Counted from the first letter of the stretch, positions 43,806 to 50,978 are shown. The stretch is DNA of 59,763 bases from Actinomycetes bacterium (GCA_023392635.1 JAEVYS010000021.1:1-59763); one strand, 5' to 3'. The notes: generated by a model not told the origin, from the sequence alone. Program-made: numbers and translations.

Positions 43806-44552
43806 TCACGCGCTCTGCTGCTCCTGGACGAGTTGGCTCAGCGCGCCGGTTGAGCGCTTGATCCGACGCCGGATCGTCCGTGGCGAGCATCCGTGCAACT
43901 CGCCGATCCGGGCCGAGACCCGGTCGCCGATGATCCCGACTCCAGGCCCGGACGGCGGCACGAGTTGTGCGGCGGCGTCCATGACGGCCAGCAGCAGGTC
44001 GACGTCGTCCTGGCCGATCACCTCCGCCTTGAGGCCGTCACCGAGGATCTCGATCAGCTCCTCGAGCGCGTCCGGCTGCGGCTCGTCCTGGACGACATCG
44101 TCCCCGTCCGGAGGGAACGGGCTGGACGTCGCGACAAGGTCCTGCAGCACCTTCTTGCGCAGGTTCCGATTCAGGTTCGCCGCGACCCGGCCAGTCGTCC
44201 GCCAAGGAAAGGTGCGCACAGCGATCCACAACTGGGCGGCCACGTGGCAGTCGATGTCCTCACTCAACGTCCGCAACTGGTGAGCCAGCACCGTCGCCGA
44301 CGGCATCATCACCCACGCCAGTACGAACGCGGCGTCCGGGGACGTGCCGGCACCCTCGTGCGCCAATCTGGCCAACCCGCGCAGCACCAGGTCGGCTTCC
44401 TCTGGGGGTGCCTTCCGGAGCCAGTCGCAGAGCTTCTCCGTGGCCGGCACCAGTTCGAGGTCGGACGCTTCGGTGACCCATTCGGGCCAATGGATATTGA
44501 TCAGGTCGTTGATCTTGTCGGCCGTAAGGCCGAAGGATTCCGCGACGGTCAT
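43806..44552 (-). CDS. Divergent sigma-factor-like regulator
   Basis: 248 residues from the ATG at 44552, with GGAAGGAA 8 nt upstream; a longer frame to 44582 has no better site. Residues 105-135 (AAQLWIAVRTFPWRTTGRVA) resemble sigma region 2. An acidic linker (145-165) leads to a C-terminal HTH of region-4 type (ARIGELHGCSPRTIRRRIKR, 215-234). This is the spacing of ECF sigma factors, although the sequence is too divergent to be sure. It is the best candidate in the element to recognise the TGTCCG-N19-CTTAAG promoters. Its own promoter region is repeat-rich. Confidence 0.6.
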   Translation of the reverse strand: MTVAESFGLTADKINDLINIHWPEWVTEASDLELVPATEKLCDWLRKAPPEEADLVLRGLARLAHEGAGTSPDAAFVLAWVMMPSATVLAHQLRTLSEDIDCHVAAQLWIAVRTFPWRTTGRVAANLNRNLRKKVLQDLVATSSPFPPDGDDVVQDEPQPDALEELIEILGDGLKAEVIGQDDVDLLLAVMDAAAQLVPPSGPGVGIIGDRVSARIGELHGCSPRTIRRRIKRSTGALSQLVQEQQSA

Positions 44553-44621
44553 GGGCGTTCCTTCCGTGGGTCCTGAGACCACCGAACCTCACCAAAGCCA
44601 TGTCACCAACGGTGTAACCAA

Positions 44622-44658
44622 CATCTGTGGACAGGCACTATTTCGTTATCCACAGATG
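44622..44658. promoter_or_regulatory. Inverted repeat with two DnaA-box-like sites
   Basis: CATCTGTGGA (44622-44631) and TCCACAGATG (44649-44658) form a perfect 10-bp inverted repeat with a 17-nt spacer. The right arm contains TTATCCACA (44646-44654), the classical DnaA box; the left arm reads CTGTCCACA on the other strand. It lies 70-106 nt ahead of the sigma-like gene. Confidence 0.6.
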
Positions 44659-44660
44659 TA

Positions 44661-44689
44661 GTGAACGTCCTTGCCAAACCCACGTTCAC
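44661..44689. promoter_or_regulatory. Palindromic operator-like repeat
   Basis: GTGAACGT (44661-44668) and ACGTTCAC (44682-44689) are a perfect 8-bp inverted repeat, 13 nt apart, directly next to the DnaA-box repeat. Candidate binding site of a repressor that controls the sigma-like gene. Confidence 0.5.
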
Positions 44690-44746
44690 CATGTTCTCTA
44701 GGTCGCCGCTTCACGGACCTTCGTCGGACGCGCAGACGGCCGTTCG

Positions 44747-45019
44747 TTAGCGGTTGGGGTAGAGCAGGTGCGGTCGGACGTCCGATCGGGGTAGCCAGGT
44801 CATCCGGGTCGGCGAGCCGGGATGGCTTCGCCACTCCACGCAGGTCCGGTCGGAGCTGAACCACACCGCTACCGCGGGGACGATCGAGGTTCGGTTCTCC
44901 CACACCAGCCGGGCGAGGACCAGCCGCCCCGCACCCGGCCGACCCAGCTTCCGATCCTTGCCCGGCGGTGCACCGACCGCGTTCAGGGGTGCTCGCAGCA
45001 GCCGCCTCGGGTCGTCCAT
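44747..45019 (-). CDS. Small hypothetical protein (90 aa)
   Basis: Read from the ATG at 45019 (GTG at 45028 is an alternative), the frame gives a natural-looking protein: LVLARLVWENRTSIVPAVAV, then CVEWRSHPGSPTRMTWLPRS and a final HLLYPNR. It lies upstream of the sigma-like regulator in the same orientation, separated by the repeat-rich control region. Beta-rich with several Trp. No family is recognised; it could be a regulator or anti-sigma partner, but nothing in the sequence proves it. Confidence 0.5.
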   Translation of the reverse strand: MDDPRRLLRAPLNAVGAPPGKDRKLGRPGAGRLVLARLVWENRTSIVPAVAVWFSSDRTCVEWRSHPGSPTRMTWLPRSDVRPHLLYPNR

Positions 45020-45145
45020 CTCCACGGCCACAATTCGAACACCTGTTCTGCATCGCTCGTCAAGCGCGCCTCCGGGCAGCGGCGACCGACCGTGTCCACC
45101 CGGGACCCGGTTCCGAACCCGACCCACAGAAGAAGGCAACGAACC

Positions 45146-45176
45146 TGTCCGGAACGGGCCCTCCCGGCGGCTTAAG
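45146..45176 (+). promoter_or_regulatory. Conserved element promoter, copy 5
   Basis: TGTCCGGAACG at 45146 and CTTAAGGAAGTAG at 45171, with 19 nt between the hexamers. It stands 26 nt ahead of the ATG at 45202 and drives a two-gene operon of unknown function. Confidence 0.75.
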
Positions 45177-45201
45177 GAAGTAGCTCCGAGATTGGACCCT
45201 C

Positions 45202-45489
45202 ATGCCCCAGCCGCACCACCTCGGTCTGGCGCTCAGCTACCTGGGCCTGGCCGTGGACCAGCTGCTCGCTCCCGAGCAGGAGTCGCCGGCCGCGATGTTC
45301 GTCGGCGTCGAGTGTCTGGAGATCCAGAGCCAGGTCAGCGAACTCGGACCCGAGGGAGCACCGGTGGTGGCGGTCGTCCCGCCGGGCGACGCCCTCACCC
45401 TGGCCGCAGACCTCCTCAGCCTGGACGGACGTACCGAGCTGACGGGGCTGGCCCAACAACTTCGTCGGCTCTCCCGGGCGGTGAGCTGA
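45202..45489 (+). CDS. Small hypothetical protein, first of a two-gene operon
   Basis: 95 residues, helical, acidic. It contains LGLALSYLGLAVDQLLAPEQ and a second helix pair (DALTLAADLLSLDGRTELTG, then LAQQLRRLSRAVS). No signal peptide. Its stop overlaps the next start (TGATG at 45487-45491), so the two products are probably made in equal amounts and may form a complex. No family is recognised. Confidence 0.75.
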   Translation: MPQPHHLGLALSYLGLAVDQLLAPEQESPAAMFVGVECLEIQSQVSELGPEGAPVVAVVPPGDALTLAADLLSLDGRTELTGLAQQLRRLSRAVS

Positions 45490-46814
45490 TGGCCACCTCC
45501 GCCTTCGATCTGCTGATCGCCCTCGACGCCAGGCTGGCCGAGCTCGAGGCCACCACGATGCTGCCGGGCTCGATCCCGCGCGTCCGCCAGGAGTGGGGTG
45601 CCCTGGCACGGGCAAGCCTGCACCTCCTTCAGGCCCGTCCGCGCCACCCCAACGACAGTGCTCGGCGACTCGAAGTCCTCCTCGACTCCCTAGCCGGAGC
45701 GCCCGGCGAGTACCCGCTGCCCGCGCCCGGTACCGGGCTGATGGACATCACGGCGACCATCGGCTGCACCGCCGAGGTCATGCGCGTCCGGACCGTCGCC
45801 AGCCCAGCAGCCCGCGAGCAGGCCGGCGATGCGGTCCGAACCAGCCTGGAGGCTGCCCTGGCGCGCGCCGCCCGCTGGACCCAGCGAGGCTTCCTCGACG
45901 CCGACGTCGGGCCGGAACCCGAGATCCTCCGGCTTGCCGGCAGCGACGCCGACCCCCACCGATCGCCAGCCCTGCAGACGTGGCGGATCATCGGGCCGAC
46001 CGATCCCGGCATCGACGGCGCCGTCTCCCGCTGGGAGCATGCCGCGACGGAAACGATCGCCAGCCGGCGTGGCGTCACCCAGCTCGCGCTCCAACTCGCT
46101 GCGGCGGACATTGCGCTCGTGTGCGCATCTGCGAGCGCCGTGACGCGGATCGGCGCTTACGCCGGTGCGCTCTCCGACGCCTCCGCAGCCTGCGGGGCTC
46201 TGGACGGCGCCGGACGATCCTGGCGACACGCCACACGCTGGCCCGCCGAACTACGTCTCGGCGGACGCGCGACCGAACTCCGCCAGGCCTCCGCCGATCT
46301 GCGCCAACACCTCGACGGCACCCTGCGGACCCGGGGCGACTGGAAGCGTCCCGACGACATGTTCGCCGAGGTTACCGCCGAACAACTGGTCGCTGTGCTG
46401 CACTCCGGCCTCCAGTCGGCCATCCGCGTCGGGCAGGAGGCCGCGGCAGCCTTCGACGACCTGGCCCACGGAGCTAGCCGCGTCTGGCTGGACGCTAGCC
46501 AAATCCCTACACCCGGCGTCGTCCAACAGGCTCTGGACAGCGCTCGATACGAGTGGCTCCCCGACCCGGCCGGCTTCCATTCCGCCGAAGGGCTTCTCCA
46601 CGACTCTGCAGAAGCGGTCGCGCGTCTCGTGCACGCGACGCCGCTGACCATCGCTACCCTCGCCACACCGCCGAACCCGCCCCGCCAAGTCGACGACGAG
46701 GGGCCTTGGGAGACCGTGCCGGTCGTCCTCGACCCGCTCCGGACAGCCCAGGAGCGGGCGCTGCTCGCGGCCATCGCGCCAGCCGAACCGCGGGCCAACA
46801 CGATCGGCTTCTGA
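45489..46814 (+). CDS. Hypothetical 441-aa helical protein with W-E-T motif
   Basis: An Ala-rich, mostly helical protein without signal peptide or membrane segments. Helical stretches such as RRLEVLLDSLAGAPGEYPLP and ITATIGCTAEVMRVRTVASP alternate with loops. Near the C-terminus, DDEGPWETVPVVLDP (PWET at 406-409) resembles the EVWET tails of three other element proteins. It is expressed from promoter copy 5 with the 95-residue gene. Its place in the transfer regulon suggests a role in DNA processing, entry or recipient establishment; the sequence itself does not say which. Confidence 0.72.
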   Translation: MATSAFDLLIALDARLAELEATTMLPGSIPRVRQEWGALARASLHLLQARPRHPNDSARRLEVLLDSLAGAPGEYPLPAPGTGLMDITATIGCTAEVMRVRTVASPAAREQAGDAVRTSLEAALARAARWTQRGFLDADVGPEPEILRLAGSDADPHRSPALQTWRIIGPTDPGIDGAVSRWEHAATETIASRRGVTQLALQLAAADIALVCASASAVTRIGAYAGALSDASAACGALDGAGRSWRHATRWPAELRLGGRATELRQASADLRQHLDGTLRTRGDWKRPDDMFAEVTAEQLVAVLHSGLQSAIRVGQEAAAAFDDLAHGASRVWLDASQIPTPGVVQQALDSARYEWLPDPAGFHSAEGLLHDSAEAVARLVHATPLTIATLATPPNPPRQVDDEGPWETVPVVLDPLRTAQERALLAAIAPAEPRANTIGF

Positions 46815-46841
46815 CCGCGAGACCGGCGCAGACCTCGTCTT

Positions 46842-47144
46842 TCAGATCCCATCCGCGGTGTCCGGGTCGACCGCAGCCCGACGCAGCTCGCGGCGGACCC
46901 GCTGACGCTCGGCCCGCAGCTCGCGCCGGTTCAACCGCCCGCAGTGGCACAACTCGCACGGGCACAGACCGTGGCCGTCCCACAGCCAGGTCCAGTGACA
47001 GTGGCCGCGCCCAATCCAGGCATTGCGGTCGTACGGGTCAGGCAGATCGCAGACACCGTCGGTGTGGTCGTGGACTTCGGCACGACCGATGTCGCCACGG
47101 GCGATACGGATCTGAAGCGGGACGTGAGCGTCGGTACGAGACAC
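46842..47144 (-). CDS. Cys-rich small protein (paralog of the 16310-16567 gene)
   Basis: 100 residues from a GTG at 47144. The N-terminus reads MSRTDAHVPLQIRIARGD and the core is CHWTWLWDGHGLCPCELCHC, a likely zinc site with four Cys and two or more His. A basic helical tail (RRELRAERQRVRRELRR) follows. The paralog 31 kb away shares all three parts and the upstream leader. The gene is convergent with the 441-residue gene, 27 nt apart. Possibly a nucleic-acid-binding protein. Confidence 0.72.
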   Translation of the reverse strand: MSRTDAHVPLQIRIARGDIGRAEVHDHTDGVCDLPDPYDRNAWIGRGHCHWTWLWDGHGLCPCELCHCGRLNRRELRAERQRVRRELRRAAVDPDTADGI

Positions 47145-47232
47145 GGTGGGACTCCGAGGGTTCCTGGCCCCGGCCCGCTGCCCCTCGGCGAAGGACGGAC
47201 CGGGGCTATTGGTTGAGCCCCTCGCGCGGTCG
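47145..47232 (-). promoter_or_regulatory. Conserved leader with hairpin, copy B
   Basis: On the minus strand, GGGGCT-CAACCAAT-AGCCCC forms a 6-bp stem (47216-47221 with 47202-47207, 8-nt loop), followed by a stretch matching copy A at 16211-16296 up to the start codon. Confidence 0.5.
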
Positions 47233-47697
47233 TGTCCTCATGCAGATCATCCTTCCACGTGTCCCACCCACGCCGAGCGCCGAATCTGCGCGACAGCGTC
47301 CGAACGTTGCCTGATGGGCCGTCGATCCCCGAGCGCCGTAACCGAGGGGTCTCGCCCTGTGGGTCGAGAATTGTTGCTCCAGCGAGGCAGCAATCTGGTT
47401 CGGACGCGGCCCACCAACTGACGGCATCACTCGTGGGATAGACGGCGCCCGGTGCAACGCTGCGCACTCTGCCAACGGCGAAGCGGTTGCTCCCGTGGCG
47501 AGGCGTCCGCTCTGGCGGGGACCATCCTGGCGGCCGTACGATGTCCGGCACTAGGACCCGGCTGGACGCGCCTGGGGGTGGGTAAGCGTCCCCGGGTTCT
47601 TCTGTCCGTATGCACCTGCGCGCGGTCTGGACAAGGCGGCGGCAATCACGTCCACACCTGTGTCATGGCGGAGACCGAGATCGCCGCAGTCACCGGT
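47233..47697. other. Non-coding gap upstream of the ArdC-like operon end
   Basis: About 465 bases with several short frames of unnatural composition on both strands. I see no gene, no tRNA-like fold and no obvious repeat. Confidence 0.4.
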
Positions 47698-48804
47698 TCA
47701 GATTCCCAATCCGGGTGTTTCGGTGCCTCGCTCCAACGGGATCGGCCGGCGGGCCTCCGCCTGGGCTCCGGGGCTGGGCGTGAACGTGAGGGTCTCCCAC
47801 ACCTCGGGCTCAGGCGTCCGCCCTGCCATCTTGGCCGCCAGACCGGCCGTGACACCCAGGTCCTCGGCGACCGCGTCGACCAGCTTCGTCTCGAGGTCAG
47901 CCGGCTTGGTGTGCGCCAAGATCGCGTCAGCGGTCGCGATCACCCGGGCTCCGGTCTCGGCGACGACCGCCTCGATGCCGTGCTCCGGGGAGGCTGCCTG
48001 GGTGGCCCATCCGGCGACATAGTTGAACGTGTACTGACTGGTGTCCAAGTGGTGCGCGGCCGCGACCACATAGGCCACGGACTCGGCCTCCACCTCGCGG
48101 CGGCCGCGGCACGCGCCGGCGTACGGGTCACCCGAATCGGGACGGATCAGCACGTGCGTCAACTCATGGGCGAGCGTCTTCACCGCTTGGGCGTCGTCGA
48201 CGTCGGCCCGGACCCGAACCTCCCGGCCCAGATAGTCGGTGAGCCCGTTGGCTCCGCCGCAGTCGCCGCGGGTCAGTTGGAAGCCTTCCGCCTCGACCAG
48301 TTCGGCCAACGAGTCCCACAGCCCCGGAGGCGCCTGGCCGCGCAAGAGCCTCGGCTCGGGCGGCGTCTGGACGGGAGGATCGACCTGGCTCGCGTCGAAG
48401 ACGCCTACCGGCCGCACTCCGACCAGCTGCCGGACGTACTGAGGCCGCCCATCGGCGTCCCGAATCGGTTCGCCGGTGAGGCGATCGACCAGTTCGACCT
48501 TGCGGGTGACGGGGCCGAGGATCTTGATCGCCTTCTCCCCGCGTCGCACCTGGTGGCCCATCGCCTGCCAGGCCCGGTAGCCAGCGATCATCGTCGCGTC
48601 CGGATTCTGCAGCATCGTGAGGGTCACGTTGTTGAAGCTGTACCGATGGAGCTTCGACGCCATGCCCAACCAGCGCTGCCAGGCGTCCTTGTCGTCCAGG
48701 TTCGCGATGCCGTCTGCCAACTGCCCATGCAACTGCTCGACCGTCTGGCGACGGGCACGATCGGCAGCCTCCCGCTCCGCCTCGCTCAGTGTGCGGCCGG
48801 CCAT
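47698..48804 (-). CDS. ArdC-like antirestriction protein with HExxH metallopeptidase domain
   Basis: 368 residues. The N-terminal 120 residues match ArdC-type ssDNA-binding domains (AWQRWLGMASKLHRYSFNNV, then GYRAWQAMGHQVRRGEKAI). The second half has TLAHELTHVL (about residue 210), a zinc HExxH motif. ArdC-like proteins protect incoming single-stranded DNA from restriction in the recipient. The tail carries PEPEVWETLTFTP (EVWET at 334-338). The ATG at 48804 overlaps the upstream stop (TGATG). It belongs to the excisionase-integrase operon, so it would be made when the element excises. Confidence 0.87.
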   Translation of the reverse strand: MAGRTLSEAEREAADRARRQTVEQLHGQLADGIANLDDKDAWQRWLGMASKLHRYSFNNVTLTMLQNPDATMIAGYRAWQAMGHQVRRGEKAIKILGPVTRKVELVDRLTGEPIRDADGRPQYVRQLVGVRPVGVFDASQVDPPVQTPPEPRLLRGQAPPGLWDSLAELVEAEGFQLTRGDCGGANGLTDYLGREVRVRADVDDAQAVKTLAHELTHVLIRPDSGDPYAGACRGRREVEAESVAYVVAAAHHLDTSQYTFNYVAGWATQAASPEHGIEAVVAETGARVIATADAILAHTKPADLETKLVDAVAEDLGVTAGLAAKMAGRTPEPEVWETLTFTPSPGAQAEARRPIPLERGTETPGLGI

Positions 48805-48950
48805 CACAACTCCGCCCGGAGCCGCCGATACTCCTCGATCACCTGCTCGACATCGGCCGGGTCAGCCCCGATCGCCCGTAGCCAGGCGATCTGCTCCAGC
48901 AGGTCGTACAGGATCAGCGGACGATCACGAGGCGGCACTGGCGCATTCAC
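48804..48950 (-). CDS. Small hypothetical protein (48 aa) between integrase and ArdC-like gene
   Basis: From the GTG at 48950, with GAAGGAGAAGCC upstream. The frame gives a compact helical peptide: ILYDLLEQIAWLRAIGADPA, then VEQVIEEYRRLRAEL. Overlaps of 4 nt with the integrase stop and 3 nt with the ArdC-like start show translational coupling. Function unknown. Confidence 0.7.
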   Translation of the reverse strand: MNAPVPPRDRPLILYDLLEQIAWLRAIGADPADVEQVIEEYRRLRAEL

Positions 48951-50395
48951 GGCTTCTCCTTCTTCCGGCTCATGGGTTCTGAGGAGTCTCCCGGTGATGG
49001 CGAGGTGGGCCGATCGCTCGTAGCTGCGCCGGCAGGTCCAGGTCGGCTTTCGCGCGGTTGGTGAGCAGCGTCGTAGGCGGCGACCACTTCTCTGCTCAGC
49101 CGGCCGCGGGCGGGCACATAGATGCCGGTGTTCGTCGCCCATCTGCGGATCGCGGCGGTTCGTTCCCGCTCGGCACGCGTCCTCTGGCTGGTCGGTCGCG
49201 TCGATTTCGGCGGTGTCTCGTCGGCGGGCTTACCCTGCGGCTTGCGCGGCCGGTGGTCGATGAGGTCCAGCTGTTCGGCCTGGTTGTCTGTGGCCTCGGC
49301 TGCCATCTGCGAGATCCGCTTGGCGAGGGACCGATCGCGATGGGCGGCGACGTGCTGGTAGCGCAGCGCCATGTTGGGCGTGGTGTGCCCGATCCGGGCT
49401 TGCAGTTCGGCGATGGTGGCGCCCTGCTGGGCTGCCATGGTCGCGCTGGTGTGGCGAAGGTCGTGGATCGTGAGCTTGGGCATCTTGATCGCCTTGCGTC
49501 CCTTGTAGTGCGCTTCTCGAAGGACGGAGTCGTTCAGGGGCGTGACGCCATCGCTGGCGGGAAACAGAAGCGCTTCGGGATCGCGTCGAGGCTGGGCACC
49601 CATCCACGTCCATAGAGCAGGGAGCAGGTGCGGCGGGATGGCGACGTCACGAACTCCGGCCGCCGTCTTGGGGGGCTGGATGATCAGCTCGCCGACGAGC
49701 CGGACAATGGCCTGCCGCACGTGGACGACACCGCTCTTGAGGTCGAGATCCTGGACGCGAAGTCCGCGCACCTCACCGGATCGCAGCCCGCACCAGCCAG
49801 CCAGCAGCAGCGGCACCCGGCGCGCTGCAGGGACCGCTTCGAGGTAGCGGGCCAGCTGGGTGGGTGTGAGTACCTTGATTTCGTGGACGGCGTGTTTGTT
49901 GCTGCCTCCCTTCACTCGACAGGGGTTGCGGTCGATGATCCCCTCCTCGACCGCATCCTTCAGCAGCGACTTGAGCAGGCCGTAGGCGTTCGCCTGTTGG
50001 GTAGGGCGGTCGGACATCGCTTGGTACCAGTCGGTGACCTCGACAGCACTGATGTGACGGACCCGGTGATTCCCGAAGACAGGCAGGATCTCCAGCCGCA
50101 GGAGCTTGTCGTACAAGGCGGCGGTCCCCGGACGGAGCCGACGCCGTAGCAGCGACTCGCGTGCGAACTCTTCGAACCGGGCACCATCGGCGGCGACCTC
50201 CGTGGGCGGCGTCCAGTCCCCGGAGCTGATCTTGCGGGCTTGGGCCGAAAGCCAGGTCTCGGCGTCCATCCGGGACAAGAAGGTGACCGGCGCCGTGTAC
50301 CGCTCGCCGTCGGGGCCGCGGTACCGCGCCCGGTACCGCCCGCTCGGCAACGGCGAGATCTCGCCGAACGTGCGCTTCTCCTGCCTTCTGGCCAT
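48947..50395 (-). CDS. int: Tyrosine integrase with C-terminal Lsr2-like domain
   Basis: 482 residues. N-terminal arm-binding region (10-60), SAM-like core-binding domain (70-160), and a catalytic domain with R205 (CGLRSGE), H311-x-x-R314 (HDLRHT), H337 (RIGHTT) and nucleophile Y346 (ALRYQH). After a linker, residues 414-445 read AIRRWATNTGIYVPARGRLS then EVVAAYDAAH, matching the Lsr2 C-terminal DNA-binding domain with its RGR minor-groove motif (430-432). This extension is unusual. The enzyme integrates the element at the adjacent tRNA-Leu gene. It lies 9 nt downstream of the excisionase. Confidence 0.93.
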   Translation of the reverse strand: MARRQEKRTFGEISPLPSGRYRARYRGPDGERYTAPVTFLSRMDAETWLSAQARKISSGDWTPPTEVAADGARFEEFARESLLRRRLRPGTAALYDKLLRLEILPVFGNHRVRHISAVEVTDWYQAMSDRPTQQANAYGLLKSLLKDAVEEGIIDRNPCRVKGGSNKHAVHEIKVLTPTQLARYLEAVPAARRVPLLLAGWCGLRSGEVRGLRVQDLDLKSGVVHVRQAIVRLVGELIIQPPKTAAGVRDVAIPPHLLPALWTWMGAQPRRDPEALLFPASDGVTPLNDSVLREAHYKGRKAIKMPKLTIHDLRHTSATMAAQQGATIAELQARIGHTTPNMALRYQHVAAHRDRSLAKRISQMAAEATDNQAEQLDLIDHRPRKPQGKPADETPPKSTRPTSQRTRAERERTAAIRRWATNTGIYVPARGRLSREVVAAYDAAHQPRESRPGPAGAATSDRPTSPSPGDSSEPMSRKKEKP

Positions 50396-50404
50396 GCCCG
50401 TGCC

Positions 50405-50596
50405 TCAGACCGCGATCGGACGGTTGTATCGCGGCTTGAGCAGCCGGTCGACGTCCTCGGGGCGCAGGCGCAGGATGCGCCTGCCGGTCATGAAGGCGGG
50501 CAACTCTCCGGTGGCGATCCTCCGGCGCAGCGTGTTGCGGCTGATCCCGGTCCGCTCACACGCCTGGGCGATGGTCTCGTAACGCTGGGTGGGCAT
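50405..50596 (-). CDS. xis: Excisionase/MerR-like HTH protein
   Basis: 63 residues. A winged HTH of the excisionase family: YETIAQACERTGISRNTLRR, then RIATGELPAFMTGRRILRLR and DVDRLL. It directs the integrase toward excision by bending DNA at the attachment site. AGGAG lies ahead of the ATG at 50596. Promoter copy 6 lies 20 nt upstream, and the integrase, 48-residue and ArdC-like genes follow in one operon. Confidence 0.87.
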   Translation of the reverse strand: MPTQRYETIAQACERTGISRNTLRRRIATGELPAFMTGRRILRLRPEDVDRLLKPRYNRPIAV

Positions 50597-50615
50597 GGCT
50601 GCTCCTCTCTGACTC

Positions 50616-50646
50616 CTTAAGCCCGGCAATGCCTTCGATCCGGACA
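50616..50646 (-). promoter_or_regulatory. Conserved element promoter, copy 6, for excisionase-integrase
   Basis: On the minus strand, TGTCCGGATCG is followed, 19 nt after TGTCCG, by CTTAAGGAGTC. It stands 20 nt ahead of the excisionase ATG. Confidence 0.77.
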
Positions 50647-50753
50647 AGGAGGCACCGAGAACTTTGGGGACGGAACGCCGGCCACCCGAAGAGGACCGGA
50701 CCACCTACAGCGCTGTGTGCGGGAATGGCTCACCCCTCGCCTGGACCCCGGGG

Positions 50754-50811
50754 GTATCTGGTATGAGAGAGGACAGGAGAGAGGACGCGCGGCCGATACC
50801 CCATCGGGTAT
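50754..50811. repeat. Repeats near the attachment site (direct and inverted)
   Basis: A 10-bp direct repeat GAGAGAGGAC occurs at 50765-50774 and 50777-50786. It is followed by the inverted repeat ATACCC-CATC-GGGTAT at 50796-50811, with further GGTAT copies upstream near 50754-50764. Placement between excisionase and tRNA suggests binding sites for Xis or the integrase arm domain. Confidence 0.55.
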
Positions 50812-50830
50812 GCCATTCCGTACCATTTCC

Positions 50831-50870
50831 GTGGGGCATACGTGGGGCAGCGTGGGGCAAACGTGGGGCA
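50831..50870 (+). repeat. Four phased copies of GTGGGGCA
   Basis: GTGGGGCA begins at 50831, 50842, 50852 and 50863, each preceded by C. The periods of 11, 10 and 11 nt put all copies on one face of the helix. It is about 110 bp from the tRNA 3' end, where integrase arm sites or Xis sites are expected. Confidence 0.65.
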
Positions 50871-50978
50871 CGAAGAGCCCCCGATGGCACTTCCTGGGTA
50901 CACCTGAGCAGGGCCAAATCAGCCCAAAACCGCTAGTCAGATGCTGTTTGCCCTCGTCAGGGGCACATAACCATTTTG

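Noticed and set aside
50831..50870. CRISPR array
   Set aside because: The repeats are only 8-9 nt with 2-3 nt between them, far too short for CRISPR. No cas genes are present in the window.
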